Below the pieces are notes generated by a model. It was not told where the DNA came from and made no database searches. It was given only the letters and a program-made list of their open reading frames with translations. This document shows positions 9,895 to 21,267 of a stretch of DNA of 64,000 nt, in pieces (the stretch's first letter is position 1; the number at the start of each line of letters is the position of its first letter). The translations under genes and the position numbers were made by a program. The stretch is from Agarophyton chilense (Eukaryota; Rhodophyta; Florideophyceae; Gracilariales; Gracilariaceae), in contig JARGXX010000034.1 of NCBI GenBank assembly GCA_030374765.1, positions 62,001 through 126,000 of the forward strand, written 5' to 3'.

Positions 9895-10119
9895 TGCGCG
9901 CGCTCTCCTGACCTCAACCCTATCGAAAACATTTGGGGAATGTTGGCCCGAATGGTTTATGGGCAAGGAAGGCAATTTGATACAGTTTTTGATCTGAAAA
10001 ATTGTATCAAAGATTGCTGGGAAAAGATTGACTGTAATGCTATCAATCCTTTTATAGAATCAATGCCAAAGCGTTGTATAAGTGTTATACAGGCTAAAGG
10101 AGCAAAAATAAACTACTGA
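9895..10119 (+). pseudogene. Second copy of the Tc1 transposase C-terminus
   Basis: Encodes RSPDLNPIENIWGMLARMVYG and continues to AKGAKINY and a stop at 10119. It contains the third catalytic Glu (NPIEN) and the C-terminal tail in an open frame. It is better preserved than the equivalent region at 9300-9490 and shows the original C-terminus of the family. An open frame from 9754 runs into it, but the first 45 or so residues do not look like Tc1 and are probably chance. No N-terminal domains accompany this copy. Confidence 0.75.
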
Positions 10120-10282
10120 ACTCGCGTTAGAATAAAAAGGATGCAATAAAGGTTATGATTTTGAAACAGTTTTTTTACTTGAAAATTTTTTCACACTGAT
10201 TTTGTTAGTTTTACTGTAGCCAAAACGTCGATTTTTGGAAAATTTGCGCGAGGGATATGATTTTGAAACAGACTTTATACTG

Positions 10283-11120
10283 TCCTTGATTTTTCTTGCC
10301 TTTCATCCGCGTCACTTGACGAATATCCCACGTAAGCCGCGGTCGTATGGACAAATCAGACCATGAACCAGCGAAAGAGCCTATAACAAAGAAAGCTTGG
10401 CTTTTGTCTCGGTGGTGCTATGCACCACAAACAGGCTAATCTCGTTAGCCTTTCCACCTCCTCCAAGGAGTTCCAGCTGTAGATCTATATCTATATGTAC
10501 GTGTACTATCTGCATTCTAGTAAACTCTAGGTGCAGTATTTGACAGATTTCGGTTCTGCCCGTTCTAAGCGGTGCAGAACTACTATTTGTTCACAAACAG
10601 GCTACTGTGTTATAATATGGGTGTGTATAGAGCATAAAAAAGAAAGAGAATAAAGCTGCGGGAGATGCCGCAACGGCTTCTTTGGTGCGGGGGCGATGAT
10701 GATGGTTGTCGGAAGTTGGTGAGAGCAGCCGCAGGAAGATTGTAATCTTAGTCTAATACAACTTTTTCGGATACTTGCAGTCTAAGCATTTGGTAAATAT
10801 TGTTCATGTAAAGGTGTACTCAGCATTATTTTTGGGTTGAAAAGTCTTCGTCAAATTAGTCCACTGGGAAGAATTATCTACTGCAGACATCCGCAAAACG
10901 CGATATTACACCAATAAGACAATGGGTCCATAAAGTTCGACATGCTGCATGTTACCAATTAGGACGATATCTGGTAAAAGCTTCAGGTTAGCCACGGTAT
11001 TGGAAATAGTACTTAATATCATGAAACACACAAGATTTTACTTAGGTTCTCAAGGGTTGTAGCATAGTTTCCAATCGAACCGCTGTCTTGGATACGCAAG
11101 TGTATCTTAGATATTTGTAC
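10283..11120. other. No gene recognised
   Basis: No long open frame. Contains an AT-rich palindromic patch (AGATCTATATCTATATGT near 10480) and a run ending near 10690 that is weakly reminiscent of an LTR end with a TGGTGCGGGGGC primer-like site. No partner copy was found in the window. Confidence 0.4.
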
Positions 11121-11882
11121 TTATGCAATAGCGTCACCACCATTGCCTCCGAGACCAATGCCGAATAGGGTACCGGAAAATGAAGAGTCGCCATCACCAG
11201 TAGAAATTCCGGATCCTGGCGCCGTACCTCCAACTATCGCACTGCCTTCACCCAAATTCAGGAAACTTCCGAGGCCAAATCCAAATCCACCGCCACCCCC
11301 CGTCGCGGTACCAGATGACGTAGTAGTGGTGGGCAATGCCGTAGTGGGAGGAGTAGTTGTGGTGGTGGCTAACGTCATGGTGGTAAGCGGTATCGTGGTA
11401 GTAGGCGGTGTCGTTGGAGTGGGTGATACCGTCGGGGTGGGCGATGTAGTTGAAGAGGGGGACGCCGTTGAGGAGGAAGATACACTCGGGGAAGGTGAAT
11501 GGGTGAATGGCATGCTAGAAATACTCGTAGATGGCGATGCCGTTGAGGAGGAAGATACACTCGGGGAAGGTGAATGGGTGGATGACATGGTAGGAGTACT
11601 CGGAGATAGCGATGCACTCGGCGATGCACTTGGGCTAGAGGAAGGAGTTGGCGTCGACGGCAGTCCCGGCGGACCTTGCGGTCCCTGCGGTCCCTGCGGT
11701 CCCTGCGGTCCCTGTGGACCCTGCGGTCCTGACGGTCCTGACGGTCCTTGCAGTCCCGGTGGTGCACCGCCGAAGCCTGGAGGGACGAAATTGAAGAAAA
11801 AGGACGGGATTGGTTGGCGGATCACAGGAGAGGCAAAAGTTCCTAATATGAGGACGGAGAAAATGAAGACTGTGTACTTCAT
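11121..11882 (-). CDS. Secreted-protein gene 1: collagen-like, Ser/Thr/Pro-rich, Gly-rich C-terminus
   Basis: A 253-residue predicted extracellular protein. Residues 1-18 form a signal peptide ([18 protein letters not shown]), followed by [12 protein letters not shown]. Residues about 45-77 are eleven collagen-type Gly-X-Y triplets, six of them Gly-Pro-Gln, encoded by tandem 9-bp repeats. Then comes a Ser/Thr/Pro-rich stalk (about 78-195), likely O-glycosylated, containing a 25-residue direct repeat ([17 protein letters not shown] twice, 75-bp period at 11461 and 11536), and a Gly-rich C-terminal domain ([34 protein letters not shown]). The ATG at 11882 is chosen because it starts the signal peptide; a TATA box lies about 130 bp upstream. 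It has three relatives here (15839-16410, 24476-25105, 56306-56803). A cell-wall, matrix or adhesive role is inference. A 278-residue antisense frame over it is a composition shadow. Confidence 0.8.
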   Translation of the reverse strand: MKYTVFIFSVLILGTFASPVIRQPIPSFFFNFVPPGFGGAPPGLQGPSGPSGPQGPQGPQGPQGPQGPQGPPGLPSTPTPSSSPSASPSASLSPSTPTMSSTHSPSPSVSSSSTASPSTSISSMPFTHSPSPSVSSSSTASPSSTTSPTPTVSPTPTTPPTTTIPLTTMTLATTTTTPPTTALPTTTTSSGTATGGGGGFGFGLGSFLNLGEGSAIVGGTAPGSGISTGDGDSSFSGTLFGIGLGGNGGDAIA

Positions 11883-12008
11883 TGTGCGACAGGGCTGTGA
11901 AGAGTTTAGACAACCTGATAATAATGAGCTATATGCAGCTTTCCAGAGCCAGATGCTTCGTGAGAGTGAAGCGAAGTGAAGAAGCGCTGCGATTCTAAGC
12001 CTGGATGG

Positions 12009-12016
12009 CTTTTATA
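12009..12016 (-). promoter_or_regulatory. TATA box of secreted-protein gene 1
   Basis: TATAAAAG on the minus strand, 127 bp upstream of the gene 1 start codon, in the context CACTATAAAAGCCATCC. Spacing suits a transcription start near 11985 and a 100-base leader. The direction and position fit only gene 1. Confidence 0.55.
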
Positions 12017-12908
12017 GTGAGGTCGACGTTGAGTGGCTGTTGTTGAACTCAGGAGCCCACTTCGAAATGACTGCGGCCGGTGCCTACACACCACTGACCT
12101 CATATGAGGCTAAAACTGAATGTTTTTGTGCTGTATTTGATTTATTCTGGTCAGATTGATTTTCTTGATATGGCCACAAAGGAGCAAAGACTTCCTACCT
12201 TCTATACAATAAATTTATAACTCAAAACGATATCAAAACAGATTAGTTGAGGGAAAAAATGATATAAAAGTTTTCGAACTTTTTTCACCGGTCTTGTAGA
12301 CACGAGAGAATCGACTGTGACATCTCTCGGGGACAGATATCATGTAGCACAAATTCAATACAAGCGATTAATAGCAACCCTGAAATAGCTGAAGTCGAAA
12401 GCTCTGGAAGAACGTCACAGAAGACATCAAGTAATAATCGTGATAAACGGTTCCTAAATCTGAGAATGCGGCATGAGGATATGAGGAGTTAAACATTCTT
12501 TCGTTTCGATTAAAGGGGATAATATATGAAATAATGCGCCCCTCTCATCAATTGTCTGGTCTCAATTAGGTTCTCTTATTTGATGGCCTGTCGAAATGGA
12601 AATAGCCGAAAAGCCCTTCTCTGAGGATTCGTGGTTTCATCCAGTGAAAGGCCGAATACGTCGCTAACTGTCGTCCAAAAACCCCGAAGATGATGGCACA
12701 CGAGCAGGGAAAAAGAGTTTGCTCTACAGGAGAAACAGGTTTCGGAAGCACTTTATCGATCTCAATATCAGCAAAGCATGACAAAGCTTAAAGCTGGAGC
12801 AATGATGCTTTATGTATATTGAATGATGATCAACACAGCTCTGATGGCAATCGTTTTGATTGTAGTGTCGATAAGCGTACGAACCTTTAAAAATCGGACA
12901 TGAAACCA
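12017..12908. other. Upstream region of gene 1, no gene seen
   Basis: No supported coding region. Short open frames on the minus strand have no recognisable domain. The stretch separates the gene 1 TATA box from the 325-bp repeat that gene 2 also has upstream. Confidence 0.4.
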
Positions 12909-13233
12909 CATGAACCTGCCATGAAGCTCCTCAAAAAAGCGCGAGCACTGTTTGCGGACTATTGCTAACACTAACGTAGAAATGTTGCTGTATACAACGA
13001 TATTATGGCATGGAACGTGTGATGGCTATCGCGAAGGCATAGGTTCACAGTATCTAGATTTCCATTCCTGGCTGCCACCGGTTAGAGAACCACTTCAACA
13101 CCGCGACGAAATTCCTACGATTTGTTGACAGCTCAAGCTCACGGGCAGCAACGAAAACCCCAAGTCGCGTGAAACGCCGAGTTGTGTATAATGAACTCGT
13201 TCGTTTGGTCGATTATCGACGTATTGCTGGCCA
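12909..13233 (+). repeat. 325-bp block shared (inverted) with 23696-24023
   Basis: Runs from CATGAACCTGCCATGAAGC to TATCGACGTATTGC and matches the reverse complement of 23696-24023 at about 90 percent by eye. It lies 1.03 kb upstream of gene 1 and, in the same orientation relative to the gene, 0.45 kb upstream of gene 2. On the minus strand both copies could encode a similar peptide (TQLGVSRD, GFSLL, VSLSCQQIVGISSRC then stop). It may therefore be a conserved upstream element or the remnant of an exon or small gene. No terminal repeats or poly-A tail are seen. Confidence 0.8.
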
Positions 13234-14042
13234 CTCCTTCGAGCATCTCCACCACAGTGAAACAACAGAATCGAAAATCTTAATATATGACCTCTTCGCA
13301 ACCCAGTAAAACACAAAACTTAACAAAACATTGTCATCTGTAACGCCTTTTGTCAGCTTTTCGAATTTTTTGGAAAACTATCCACAATCAATAGACTTTG
13401 CATATGTTTTGTTTGGCTTCCCGTTCGAAAGTCAGTCACTCAATCCCTCTTGCGGTTTCTCTTTCCACCTCTCCACATGCCTGCTATTGCTCACTCTGCA
13501 TGGAGGTAGCTTTCTAAAATGCGCGACAGCCAGCGCCAAACACGCGTTCGTGGAAGTGGCAAGAAAGCCTTTCCGCTTTCCTGCAGACCTGTAGCAAATT
13601 CCCGAAGCTTCATTGCGGTTTTTTTCTGTTGATGGTTTTTTGGTATTGTCGATTCTATCTTTTGAACCAGCGTACGGTTTTCGAAGCCCAACTCTATCAG
13701 ATTCGCAATCATCCTACGGGATGAAAAGCCCTTACAGCAACCCATTGGAACGGAACACAAGCCATGCAGATGTGCATATAGAAACTAGGGCAATTTTTTA
13801 CCCACCTTGCAGCAAGGCTTTCAGCAGCGGCGTACTCATGACTGACTAATATTATTTTGTCTACCTCGTTAGTCACCCCCTTTTCTGCTCTAGTCATTCA
13901 CTTTAGTCATACTGTCCTACAGCTGGACTTCACGTGCTACGACATGTACAAGCTGCTCGAAACTGTTCGCAACAGGATGTAGTAAGCCGGTTTGTCTCAG
14001 CGAGATGCTCTTGACCTCATCTGAAACAAACGCGCGAATGGT
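13234..14042. other. No gene recognised
   Basis: Overlapping open frames of 60-90 codons occur on both strands (for example minus 13491-13760) but carry no recognisable domain, and they overlap each other in the manner of chance frames. May include flank of the hAT relic that begins at about 14043. Confidence 0.35.
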
Positions 14043-15021
14043 TTCTGTCATCTCCAGGGTACCAGCCATCAACGATTGACTTTATTTCCCTTCTCGGCGT
14101 CCTAAATCCCTGAACAGGCGTTCCGCGGGCGCTGTTGCTGCTTGCGACGAAAAAGTTGCTCTCGTAATTGTATTGAATGGTACAGCACTAGCAAGCACAG
14201 TTTGTTCGTTAGCTATTTGTCGATACTCGAGCGCCTCGCTTGGAGCTCGACATTCATTCTTGTTCAAGGATCTTTGCATTACTTCGTAGAAATATTTAAA
14301 ACTGACAACTAATTCAAAAAGCGCTTTCACTCAGAGTAGGATGAAGCTGAACGGCTTCTCGAATGACAAATTGATACAGCATCTCTAAGTAGAATAATCG
14401 GTCGTTCTTCATCCCACATAAAAAAAACCTGAACAGCACTCTTTGACATCAAAAAGAGCAGCAAAATGATATAACACCACTCTTCGATGCTCTTGTGTAT
14501 GCAGAGATGGTATAGCATCACTATCCGCTCCACTCGAAGACCCATAATGCAGCTGTACTACCTACCTGTTTCCAAAGTGTTTCCAGACTCTTCTATATCT
14601 GTCGGCAATTTTCACAGCCAAAAAGCGAGCATGTAGTTTCTGTAAACGACAAAAAGGCTTGATTCCGTTCTTGATTTGCAGGAGCGACGAATGCACGTGT
14701 TATTGCAGAAAAGAGTATCCTATTATCATACTCGATGTGTCTAAAAGGGTCGAGGTTTTGCCCGTCTGTACTGCTTTGGACCATGTTACCGGACATAATT
14801 TCGAGGGTCTCGTACAGTTCATGAAGCAGGCGTGGTGCACAGGACATGGACACATTCTTGTCGCCCTGAAGCTGCCGGGCAACTCGACGAATCTCTGAAA
14901 GTGCAAGTACATCTCGTTGCTCAGTAGACAAGCTTGGAAGGACTTCAGCTGAAATGTTCAGCTCTTGTTGCACAGCAGGGATTGTTTCTATTCTCGACAA
15001 ATAAACTGATATTGCAGCCAA
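14043..15021 (-). pseudogene. hAT-type transposase relic
   Basis: The 14593-15021 frame (142 residues) reads VYLSRIETIPAVQQELN, LPSLSTEQRDVLALSEI, LQGDKNVSMS, CAPRLLHELYETLE. This resembles the helical stretch of hAT transposases between the second and third catalytic regions. The 14082-14330 frame ends with TFSSQAATAPAERLFRDLG, the hAT C-terminal dimerisation signature (A-x-S/T-A-P-x-E-R-L-F). The two lie in the right order on the minus strand. Between them (14330-14590) the frame is interrupted by several stops and at least one shift, unless an intron is present. Part of the N-terminal half may extend to about 15790 (LRWNTCALLPSV) but is not convincing. No terminal inverted repeats or 8-bp duplication were found. 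Confidence 0.5.
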
Positions 15022-15838
15022 GCTGGAATGCCATCATTTACGTATACCATGCTTAGTCAGTCAGTCAAGAGCACAGGCTTGGAAGATACTGAACAGTAGC
15101 ACCGCGCCATTTGGCGGAATTTAGCTAGTGAAGAAGCTTAATGCTGCAAAAAGTCGTTAATTCATAGCAAAGCCGTTGCTTACCATTGTTCACACTATCG
15201 TATAGCTTTAGGAAAGATAGTTTGGGGTTTGACCTGTCGTTTCGGTGTTTGATGTAGGCTTAGCGGTGATTGCCCCTCGCTGATGGCGACGGTGCTAGGA
15301 GGGTGGCCGAAGCGCCCGTTGTTACTAGCGGTAGAAGGCACCATCGCCGGCAGTCCACCGACCACCGCTGCCCTTACAGTCTTCAAATAAATCCTTCTCT
15401 GCCTTCCTGGAATCCCAGTAAAAACAGCAGGTTTCATGTAGCAGACTGAAACGAGCTGGGGAATCACAGATCGAGGTCGGTTTGCTACTCGAGACGGGGA
15501 CGTACTGGGTCCGATGGCCGCTTATAAGTATACGTGACAGCGATAGAACGGTCGGGAACTGTGCTGGCAAGCTTTTCAGAAATACCGATTAGTCCTACGC
15601 AACAGTTTCTAGCGAACATAGCCTACCGATAGGAACCACCGCAGCATTCAATACACGCGCAGTACGTGTTAGAGCTGATGTGACAGACGGCAACAGTGCA
15701 CACGTATTCCATCGTAACACGGTTGACACGTGTTGTATCTCGTTTACTATTTGATTGACATAGTTCACTCTCGCACAGAAATAGATTTCCATATATACTC
15801 ACAATGAAGTGTCGTAAGCATGACTGGAAATGTGTGCC
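15022..15838. other. No gene recognised; possible hAT N-terminal remains
   Basis: Minus-strand frames of 65-90 codons (15195-15467, 15325-15570, 15595-15792) overlap one another and lack clear domains. Their position just upstream of the hAT relic makes them candidates for its lost N-terminal half. Confidence 0.3.
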
Positions 15839-16410
15839 TCAACTTCTTCCTAAATAGATTTGGCGACCCGCACCCCCACCATTTCCTCCGACACCAATAC
15901 CAAACAAAGACCCGCTGAATGAGGTTGTGCCACTCCCGGTGTAAATTCCACTCCCAGGCGCTACTCCTCCAATAATGGAACTGTTTTCGCCGAGGTTAAG
16001 GAAACTCCCAATACCTTATCCATCTCCACCAGATCCACCGGTCGAGGATCCTCCCCCCTGAAGCAGGGGCGGGGGCGGGGGAGGAGGATGGAGTGGGAGA
16101 AATAGGTGACGAAGAACGAGAAGACGTCGGAGTAGACGTCAGAGGCGGACTGGTAGTAGGATCAGGAGCCTGGTTTGAGCTCGGAATCGGAGTAGACGTC
16201 GGAGGCGGACTGGTAATAGAAGCGAGAGCCTGGTTTGAGCTCGGACTTGGTCCTAGGGAGGTAGCCGTGCCAAAAAACCGGATGTTGGCTTGAGGAAATT
16301 TGAAAAACGGTGAAAATCTTGACATCTCCTTGGAACGGGACCTGATAATCGACAGGTGCAGCAAAGACGCTAGAAGTTGCCATGATGAATATGAAAATGA
16401 AGGTCTTCAT
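15839..16410 (-). pseudogene. Secreted-protein gene 3, decayed relative of genes 1 and 2
   Basis: Minus strand. ATG at 16410 starts a signal peptide (MKTFIFIFIMATSSVFA) followed by APVDYQVPFQ, the same Ala-Pro-Val start of the mature chain as its relatives. A Ser/Pro/Thr stalk follows (SNQALASITSPPPTSTP, STPTSSRSSSPISPTPSSS), with the 60-bp unit around GGTTTGAGCTCGGA repeated at 16173 and 16233. The C-terminal domain reads [44 protein letters not shown], closest to gene 1. The parts are in three frames: one shift lies between the mature N-terminus and the stalk, a second near 16060, and a TAA falls at 16016-16018. Small introns could explain the shifts but no clear splice sites are seen, so it is called a pseudogene. 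Copia D sits 275 bp upstream. Confidence 0.7.
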
Positions 16411-16685
16411 GGTGTGCACAGGAAGGTAGGAAAGCCGTGTCCTTTTCAATGCTTAAAAAAATAAAATGCAAGTGGTCTAATTGTGATCACCTGCAGCCTG
16501 CGAATCACTTCCTTCGATCTACGTACTTCGAGACTAGCTGCATATGGGACGAGGAGACTGATTTTTACGGAGCGGATCCAATTTCGAAGAGTTTGGAGTA
16601 TCGAAACATTCTAAAATCAGGGGAAAGTCTCGAAGGCCAAATTCCAAGAATGCAGTTTGTGAAACACTGGCTTTTTCTTTGTACC
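16411..16685. other. Upstream region of gene 3, interrupted by Copia D
   Basis: No gene. It is the leader or promoter side of minus-strand gene 3 and continues beyond Copia D at 21367. Ends in GTACC, the left half of the Copia D target duplication. Confidence 0.5.
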
Positions 16686-16784
16686 TGTCAAACAGCATTA
16701 CAGTATACGACACAGAATAGTACTTAAGCGCACGACGACGGTTAGAATCAAGTAAAGAGAGGGGGTAAGTGACTTCCACTCACA
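16686..16784 (+). repeat. Copia D 5' LTR (99 bp)
   Basis: TG...CA ends; no difference from the 3' copy could be seen. Unusually short for a Copia LTR. No TATA box is obvious inside. Confidence 0.95.
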
Positions 16785-16798
16785 GGTTACGGGCCCAC
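16785..16798 (+). other. Copia D primer-binding site
   Basis: GGTTACGGGCCCAC directly after the LTR differs at two positions from the initiator tRNA-Met anticodon-arm complement seen after LTR B, so the same internal half-tRNA priming is likely. Confidence 0.55.
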
Positions 16799-19700
16799 AC
16801 GCTAACCTGATCTCCCACAAACCCAACCCTTCAACAACAAACCCCTCCACCACGGATCCAAACAACCAACGACTAGCCCGTAGACTCGGGCGAGAACTGC
16901 GAACAGATCCATATATCCAAAGCAGCTACCATAACGCCATCACAGAATCAAACGACAACCACACACCCAGAGATACAACACAACATCACAACCCACGGCA
17001 TCACAACCTACCTCCTACCTCTCCATTACCCAGCATGAACTCCGACAAAATCCATAAAATACCAGACCTGGACACCGGCAACTACGCACCATGGTACCTA
17101 TCACTCGAAACCTACGCAGCCACCATCGAAGCAACACCACATCTAGAATGCAACCCAACACCACCAGAGGATGCCCAAGGTCTCAAGGACTTTAAGTCCA
17201 AAAAGAATCGCGTACTATCAGCTATACTAAGTAGTGTCTCAAACAAAATACTTGGACTCCTCATATTTCCACAAGAAAATCCCACCCCATACGACCTCAC
17301 CCAGAAGATTATACAACACATCAACCAATCAACAAAAGAAGACCACCAATTTCTCAAGACCGAGGCGGAAAGCATTCAATTCCAGGATCTCACAAAGATA
17401 GATGACTATCTAACAGCACACATGGCCGTTCGTCAGAAGATGATCGCATCCAAATATCCGAGTATACAAGAAGAAGACACTACCATCGACTTCATGATCA
17501 CAGGACTACGAACGAATGCAGCACTCACACCGGTTCTTGGACCCATTCTCGCCAACAAACCATCCACAATTCGCAACTTCACGCGTATTTTCAAATCGCT
17601 AACCACCCTATATCAACCAACACAAACCATACACACAACCCTGGCAACATCTCACAGATTCACCGGGGACTATGGAGTCCCACAACACCAATACAACCCT
17701 CGCCCTAGCTATGGAAGAACCACCTATCAAGCCAAACGCATCCCGTATCAACAACTATGCACCTATCACAAATCACAAGGCATCCGATGCAATCATACGG
17801 ATGCACAATGTCGAGATCCATCCCACCCCAAGTATAGGAACCTCAAACCACAAGCACAATACGCTCCCAAGCCGGAGCAGCTTTCCCACCACAACACTAC
17901 CACTTCCCTGCCTCTCCGCCTCCACACACCTTATACCCACCCGCTCAATTCCAACATCCATCATACCCCCCGGCTCCACACAACATACCACCTCACCACA
18001 ATAAAGTCGACGTGGTATCAGAAGCAGACAAGGAACCCGCAGGTACGTTTGTCCTCGACAGCGGAGCACACCCCACACACATAACCCACCCACTCCCCAC
18101 CATGGCACCACTCAGCAAACACATTCTAACCCACTCCGCCACAAACCAGCCGACCAGATGCACGCACAGTGGAAACCTCACGCTGAAGACCAACATGAAT
18201 AAGATAATGATGACGCACGCGGTCGCAAATAGACACATACGGCAGAACCTAGCCTCTGTTGACGATCTGGCAAACACATACGGCTTAGTACAATTCACGG
18301 CAACACAAGGCCAAGTACTAGACACGACCAAACGACCAGCACAAGTAATAGCCACAGCACCTTGGACAGAGAACCAGTATCGCCTAAAAGCGACAATTTA
18401 TAATTACACTACAGCTCACACTGCGAGAGCACATGCCCACAAGCCCAAACACAAAAACCCAAAACAAACAAAACACAAACCACCACGCACTACACCGAAA
18501 TCAAACAAACAAACCAAGAAAGCCAACAAGCAAGCCACCCCACCTTCCCCTCCGTCGACCAAACCCAAACGACCACTAGCTACCGCAAAAACGATGCAAC
18601 ACATGCACAACGCCGTACCAAGCCAACACAACCACAAACTACATACCACCACACACACCTGGCATCTACGACTCAACCACGCCCACCCACACAAGTTATT
18701 CCTCACAGCCAAAAGAAAACTTATCCCAAACATGCCCACCACACTACCAGCCGATATTCGACTCACGTGCAGCGCATGCGACCACGCCAAAATGCATCCT
18801 GCACCTCACAGAAGCACAACTCACGCATACCCCGTAGGAGCGTACGTAAGCTCCGACACATGTGGACCTATCAAACCCACCTCAGCTCAAGGACACAACC
18901 ACATGCTGCTAGTAGTCTGTGCAACAAGCAAGTTTGTCATCGCTCACTTCCTCAAAGACCGAAAAGACATCCCGGCCTACATCAACGACACACTGCACCA
19001 CATACGAAACAGAATGGGACACCCCCTTCAAGACCTACGGAGTGACAACGCCAAAGAATATCTATCAAACCAAATGCAAACCATATACCACAATCACCGC
19101 ATACGTCACCATCTCAGAACTCCGCACCAACCTCAAGAAAACGGCATCGCAGAGAGACTGAATCGCACCATCATGAATTCAGTACGAGCATTACTCGACA
19201 CGGCAGGACTAAACGACACACACTGGGAAGATGCGGCACGAGACACAATCTTTAAATACAACCTAATGCATCATACTGCAATAGACACATCACCCTACCA
19301 ACTTTGGTACAACACCACACCCCAAATACAACAGCTGTACACATTCGGACAACTAGGAACCATTCCCATCAATACCCCACGCAAGAAACTGGAACCCCGT
19401 GCAGATCCTGTTCGCTATATGTATGCCACATCCCTCAAACTAATCACAGTACTCAATCTTCGCACACACACATACCAGCAAATAAGAACTCAAGACTTTC
19501 ACCCGTATCACAAAGAAAAGGACCCTACAAACACAACAACAACCGCGTTCAAAGCCAATGCCAGTTACCAGCAAACAACACCAACAGAAATACTCATAAC
19601 CACCCTACCCCCGACCAACCTAACTCACGCCAGGAAATACCCAGACGCAGATCAATGGAAAACTGCCCATGACACCGAACTGCAAAACCTCGATGAACAC

Positions 19701-21267
19701 AACAGTATACAATGGCTCCCACCAAATTTCATACCCCCACCTAAGTCGGTAATCCCACTGATGATGCTATATCGATACAAAAGATCCGCCGAAGGCAACG
19801 TCATCCAAAGAAAGGCGCGCTGCAACCTACGAGGTGACCTCATGAAGCCCGGATTACACTTCGATCCGAAACACACCACCACCTACACCGCAGATCGCAC
19901 AACCCAACGCATGCTAATCGCTCTTCTTGCCACCAAGAAACTACCACTTGAACATTTCGATATCAAATCGGCATACCTACATGAATCATATCAACACACA
20001 AGACCCGTCTATGTGAAACAAATGCCAAACTTTGATGGAACCTACACCCACGACAGCACATTCGGAAAGCTGCAAGGCAACCTGTACGGATCTGCGCCAG
20101 CAGCCTACTACTACAACTACGGCCTCCAAACCTTCCTCGCATCACTCGGATTAACAAGCTCGGAGCACGATCCCTGCCTATATACGCACAAAACTGCAAC
20201 CGGTTACACACTGGTCAGTACAACCATAGACGACTTCTTAGTCCTCGCCTCTAGACAAACCCTCATCGACGACCTATATCAGAAACTTCTACACAAATAC
20301 AAGGTGAAACGACTCGGCCCCCCCACACGCTTCTTAAACTGGACGATCACGCGCACAAAGAAAGGAGTCCACATATCACAACCAGACGTTATCGACTCCA
20401 TACTTCAACAAACCAAAATGAGCTAATGCAACCCGACGCTCACGCCCTACAACAGCCTCAAAATTCTCGATCAACAGCCAAACACATCCCCTCTCACACC
20501 ATCAGAAGCTACAGAATACCGGCACATCCTCGGCGAAATACGGTACATCACCGACATCACCCGTCCCGACATCTCCTACGCAGCCAACCGCCTGGCTCAA
20601 CAAATGTCCAAACCACAAGAACACAACAAACAAGCACTCAAAACGCTTCTCCGCTACCTCCGAGGCACGAAAACACACGGCCTACTATACACCTACCCCC
20701 CTAAACCACAACCGCCATCAACTCATCCACTCAGTGCGTACAGTGACGCCGATTTCGCAAACGCCAAGGACAGAAAGTCGATAACAGGCACACTTCACTG
20801 CATAAACAACACCCCGATAACATGGAACTCCAAGAAGCAAAATATTGTCGCTCTTTCAACTACAGAAGCCGAATATGTAGCAGCCACAGCAGCAACACGC
20901 CACACAGCCTGGCTACAGAAACTACTCAATTCCGCCAACACAGCAACCACGGAACCAACACCTCACCACATTGACAACAGATCTGCAGTGATGATAGCAG
21001 AAAGTCAAGCACCGACGAAGCAAAGAAAATATATAGACATCCGCCACCATTATCTCCAACATCATGTCGCACAGAACGCAATCTTGATCCATCGCGTACC
21101 CACAGAAAACATGCTAGCAGACATCTTCACGAAACCACTACACCGCGATCGATACCGAGAGCTACGAGAAAAAATACAAGTAACACCCCAACCCAAAGAA
21201 AGAAGCGATACACCAACCGGGGACTGTCAAACAACATCTTGAAGCATTGCTGCATCGCATTTCGACA

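Larger units (their letters stand above)
8373..10282 (+). mobile_element. Tc1-type DNA transposon with duplicated 3' part
   Basis: A Tc1/mariner element with a DD34E transposase. The left end is TA followed by CAGTGCGTTTCAAAAACAT (8371 on); the right end is ATATGATTTTGAAACAGA near 10256-10273 closing with ACTG at 10279-10282. Each end carries two copies of a motif resembling CTGTTTCAAAANNATATCC: left 8377-8397 and 8478-8497, right 10151-10170 and 10253-10273. This is an IR/DR layout like that of Sleeping Beauty relatives. The 3' part of the gene and the right inverted repeat occur twice, at 9288-9672 and 9895-10272, separated by about 220 bp. So two copies have fused or the 3' half has been duplicated. 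The right flank does not show a clean TA, so the end is approximate. Confidence 0.85.

Noticed and set aside
10550-10700. Solo LTR with a TGGTGCGG-like primer site
   Set aside because: No second copy and no clear TG...CA boundaries in the window.
11143-11979. 278-codon open frame antisense to gene 1
   Set aside because: It mirrors the repetitive GC-rich stalk and collagen tract of gene 1 and has no signal peptide or domain; a composition shadow.
17773-18790. Cys/Trp-rich minus-strand frames over Copia D
   Set aside because: Antisense shadows of the A/C-rich gag and pol of Copia D; no domain.
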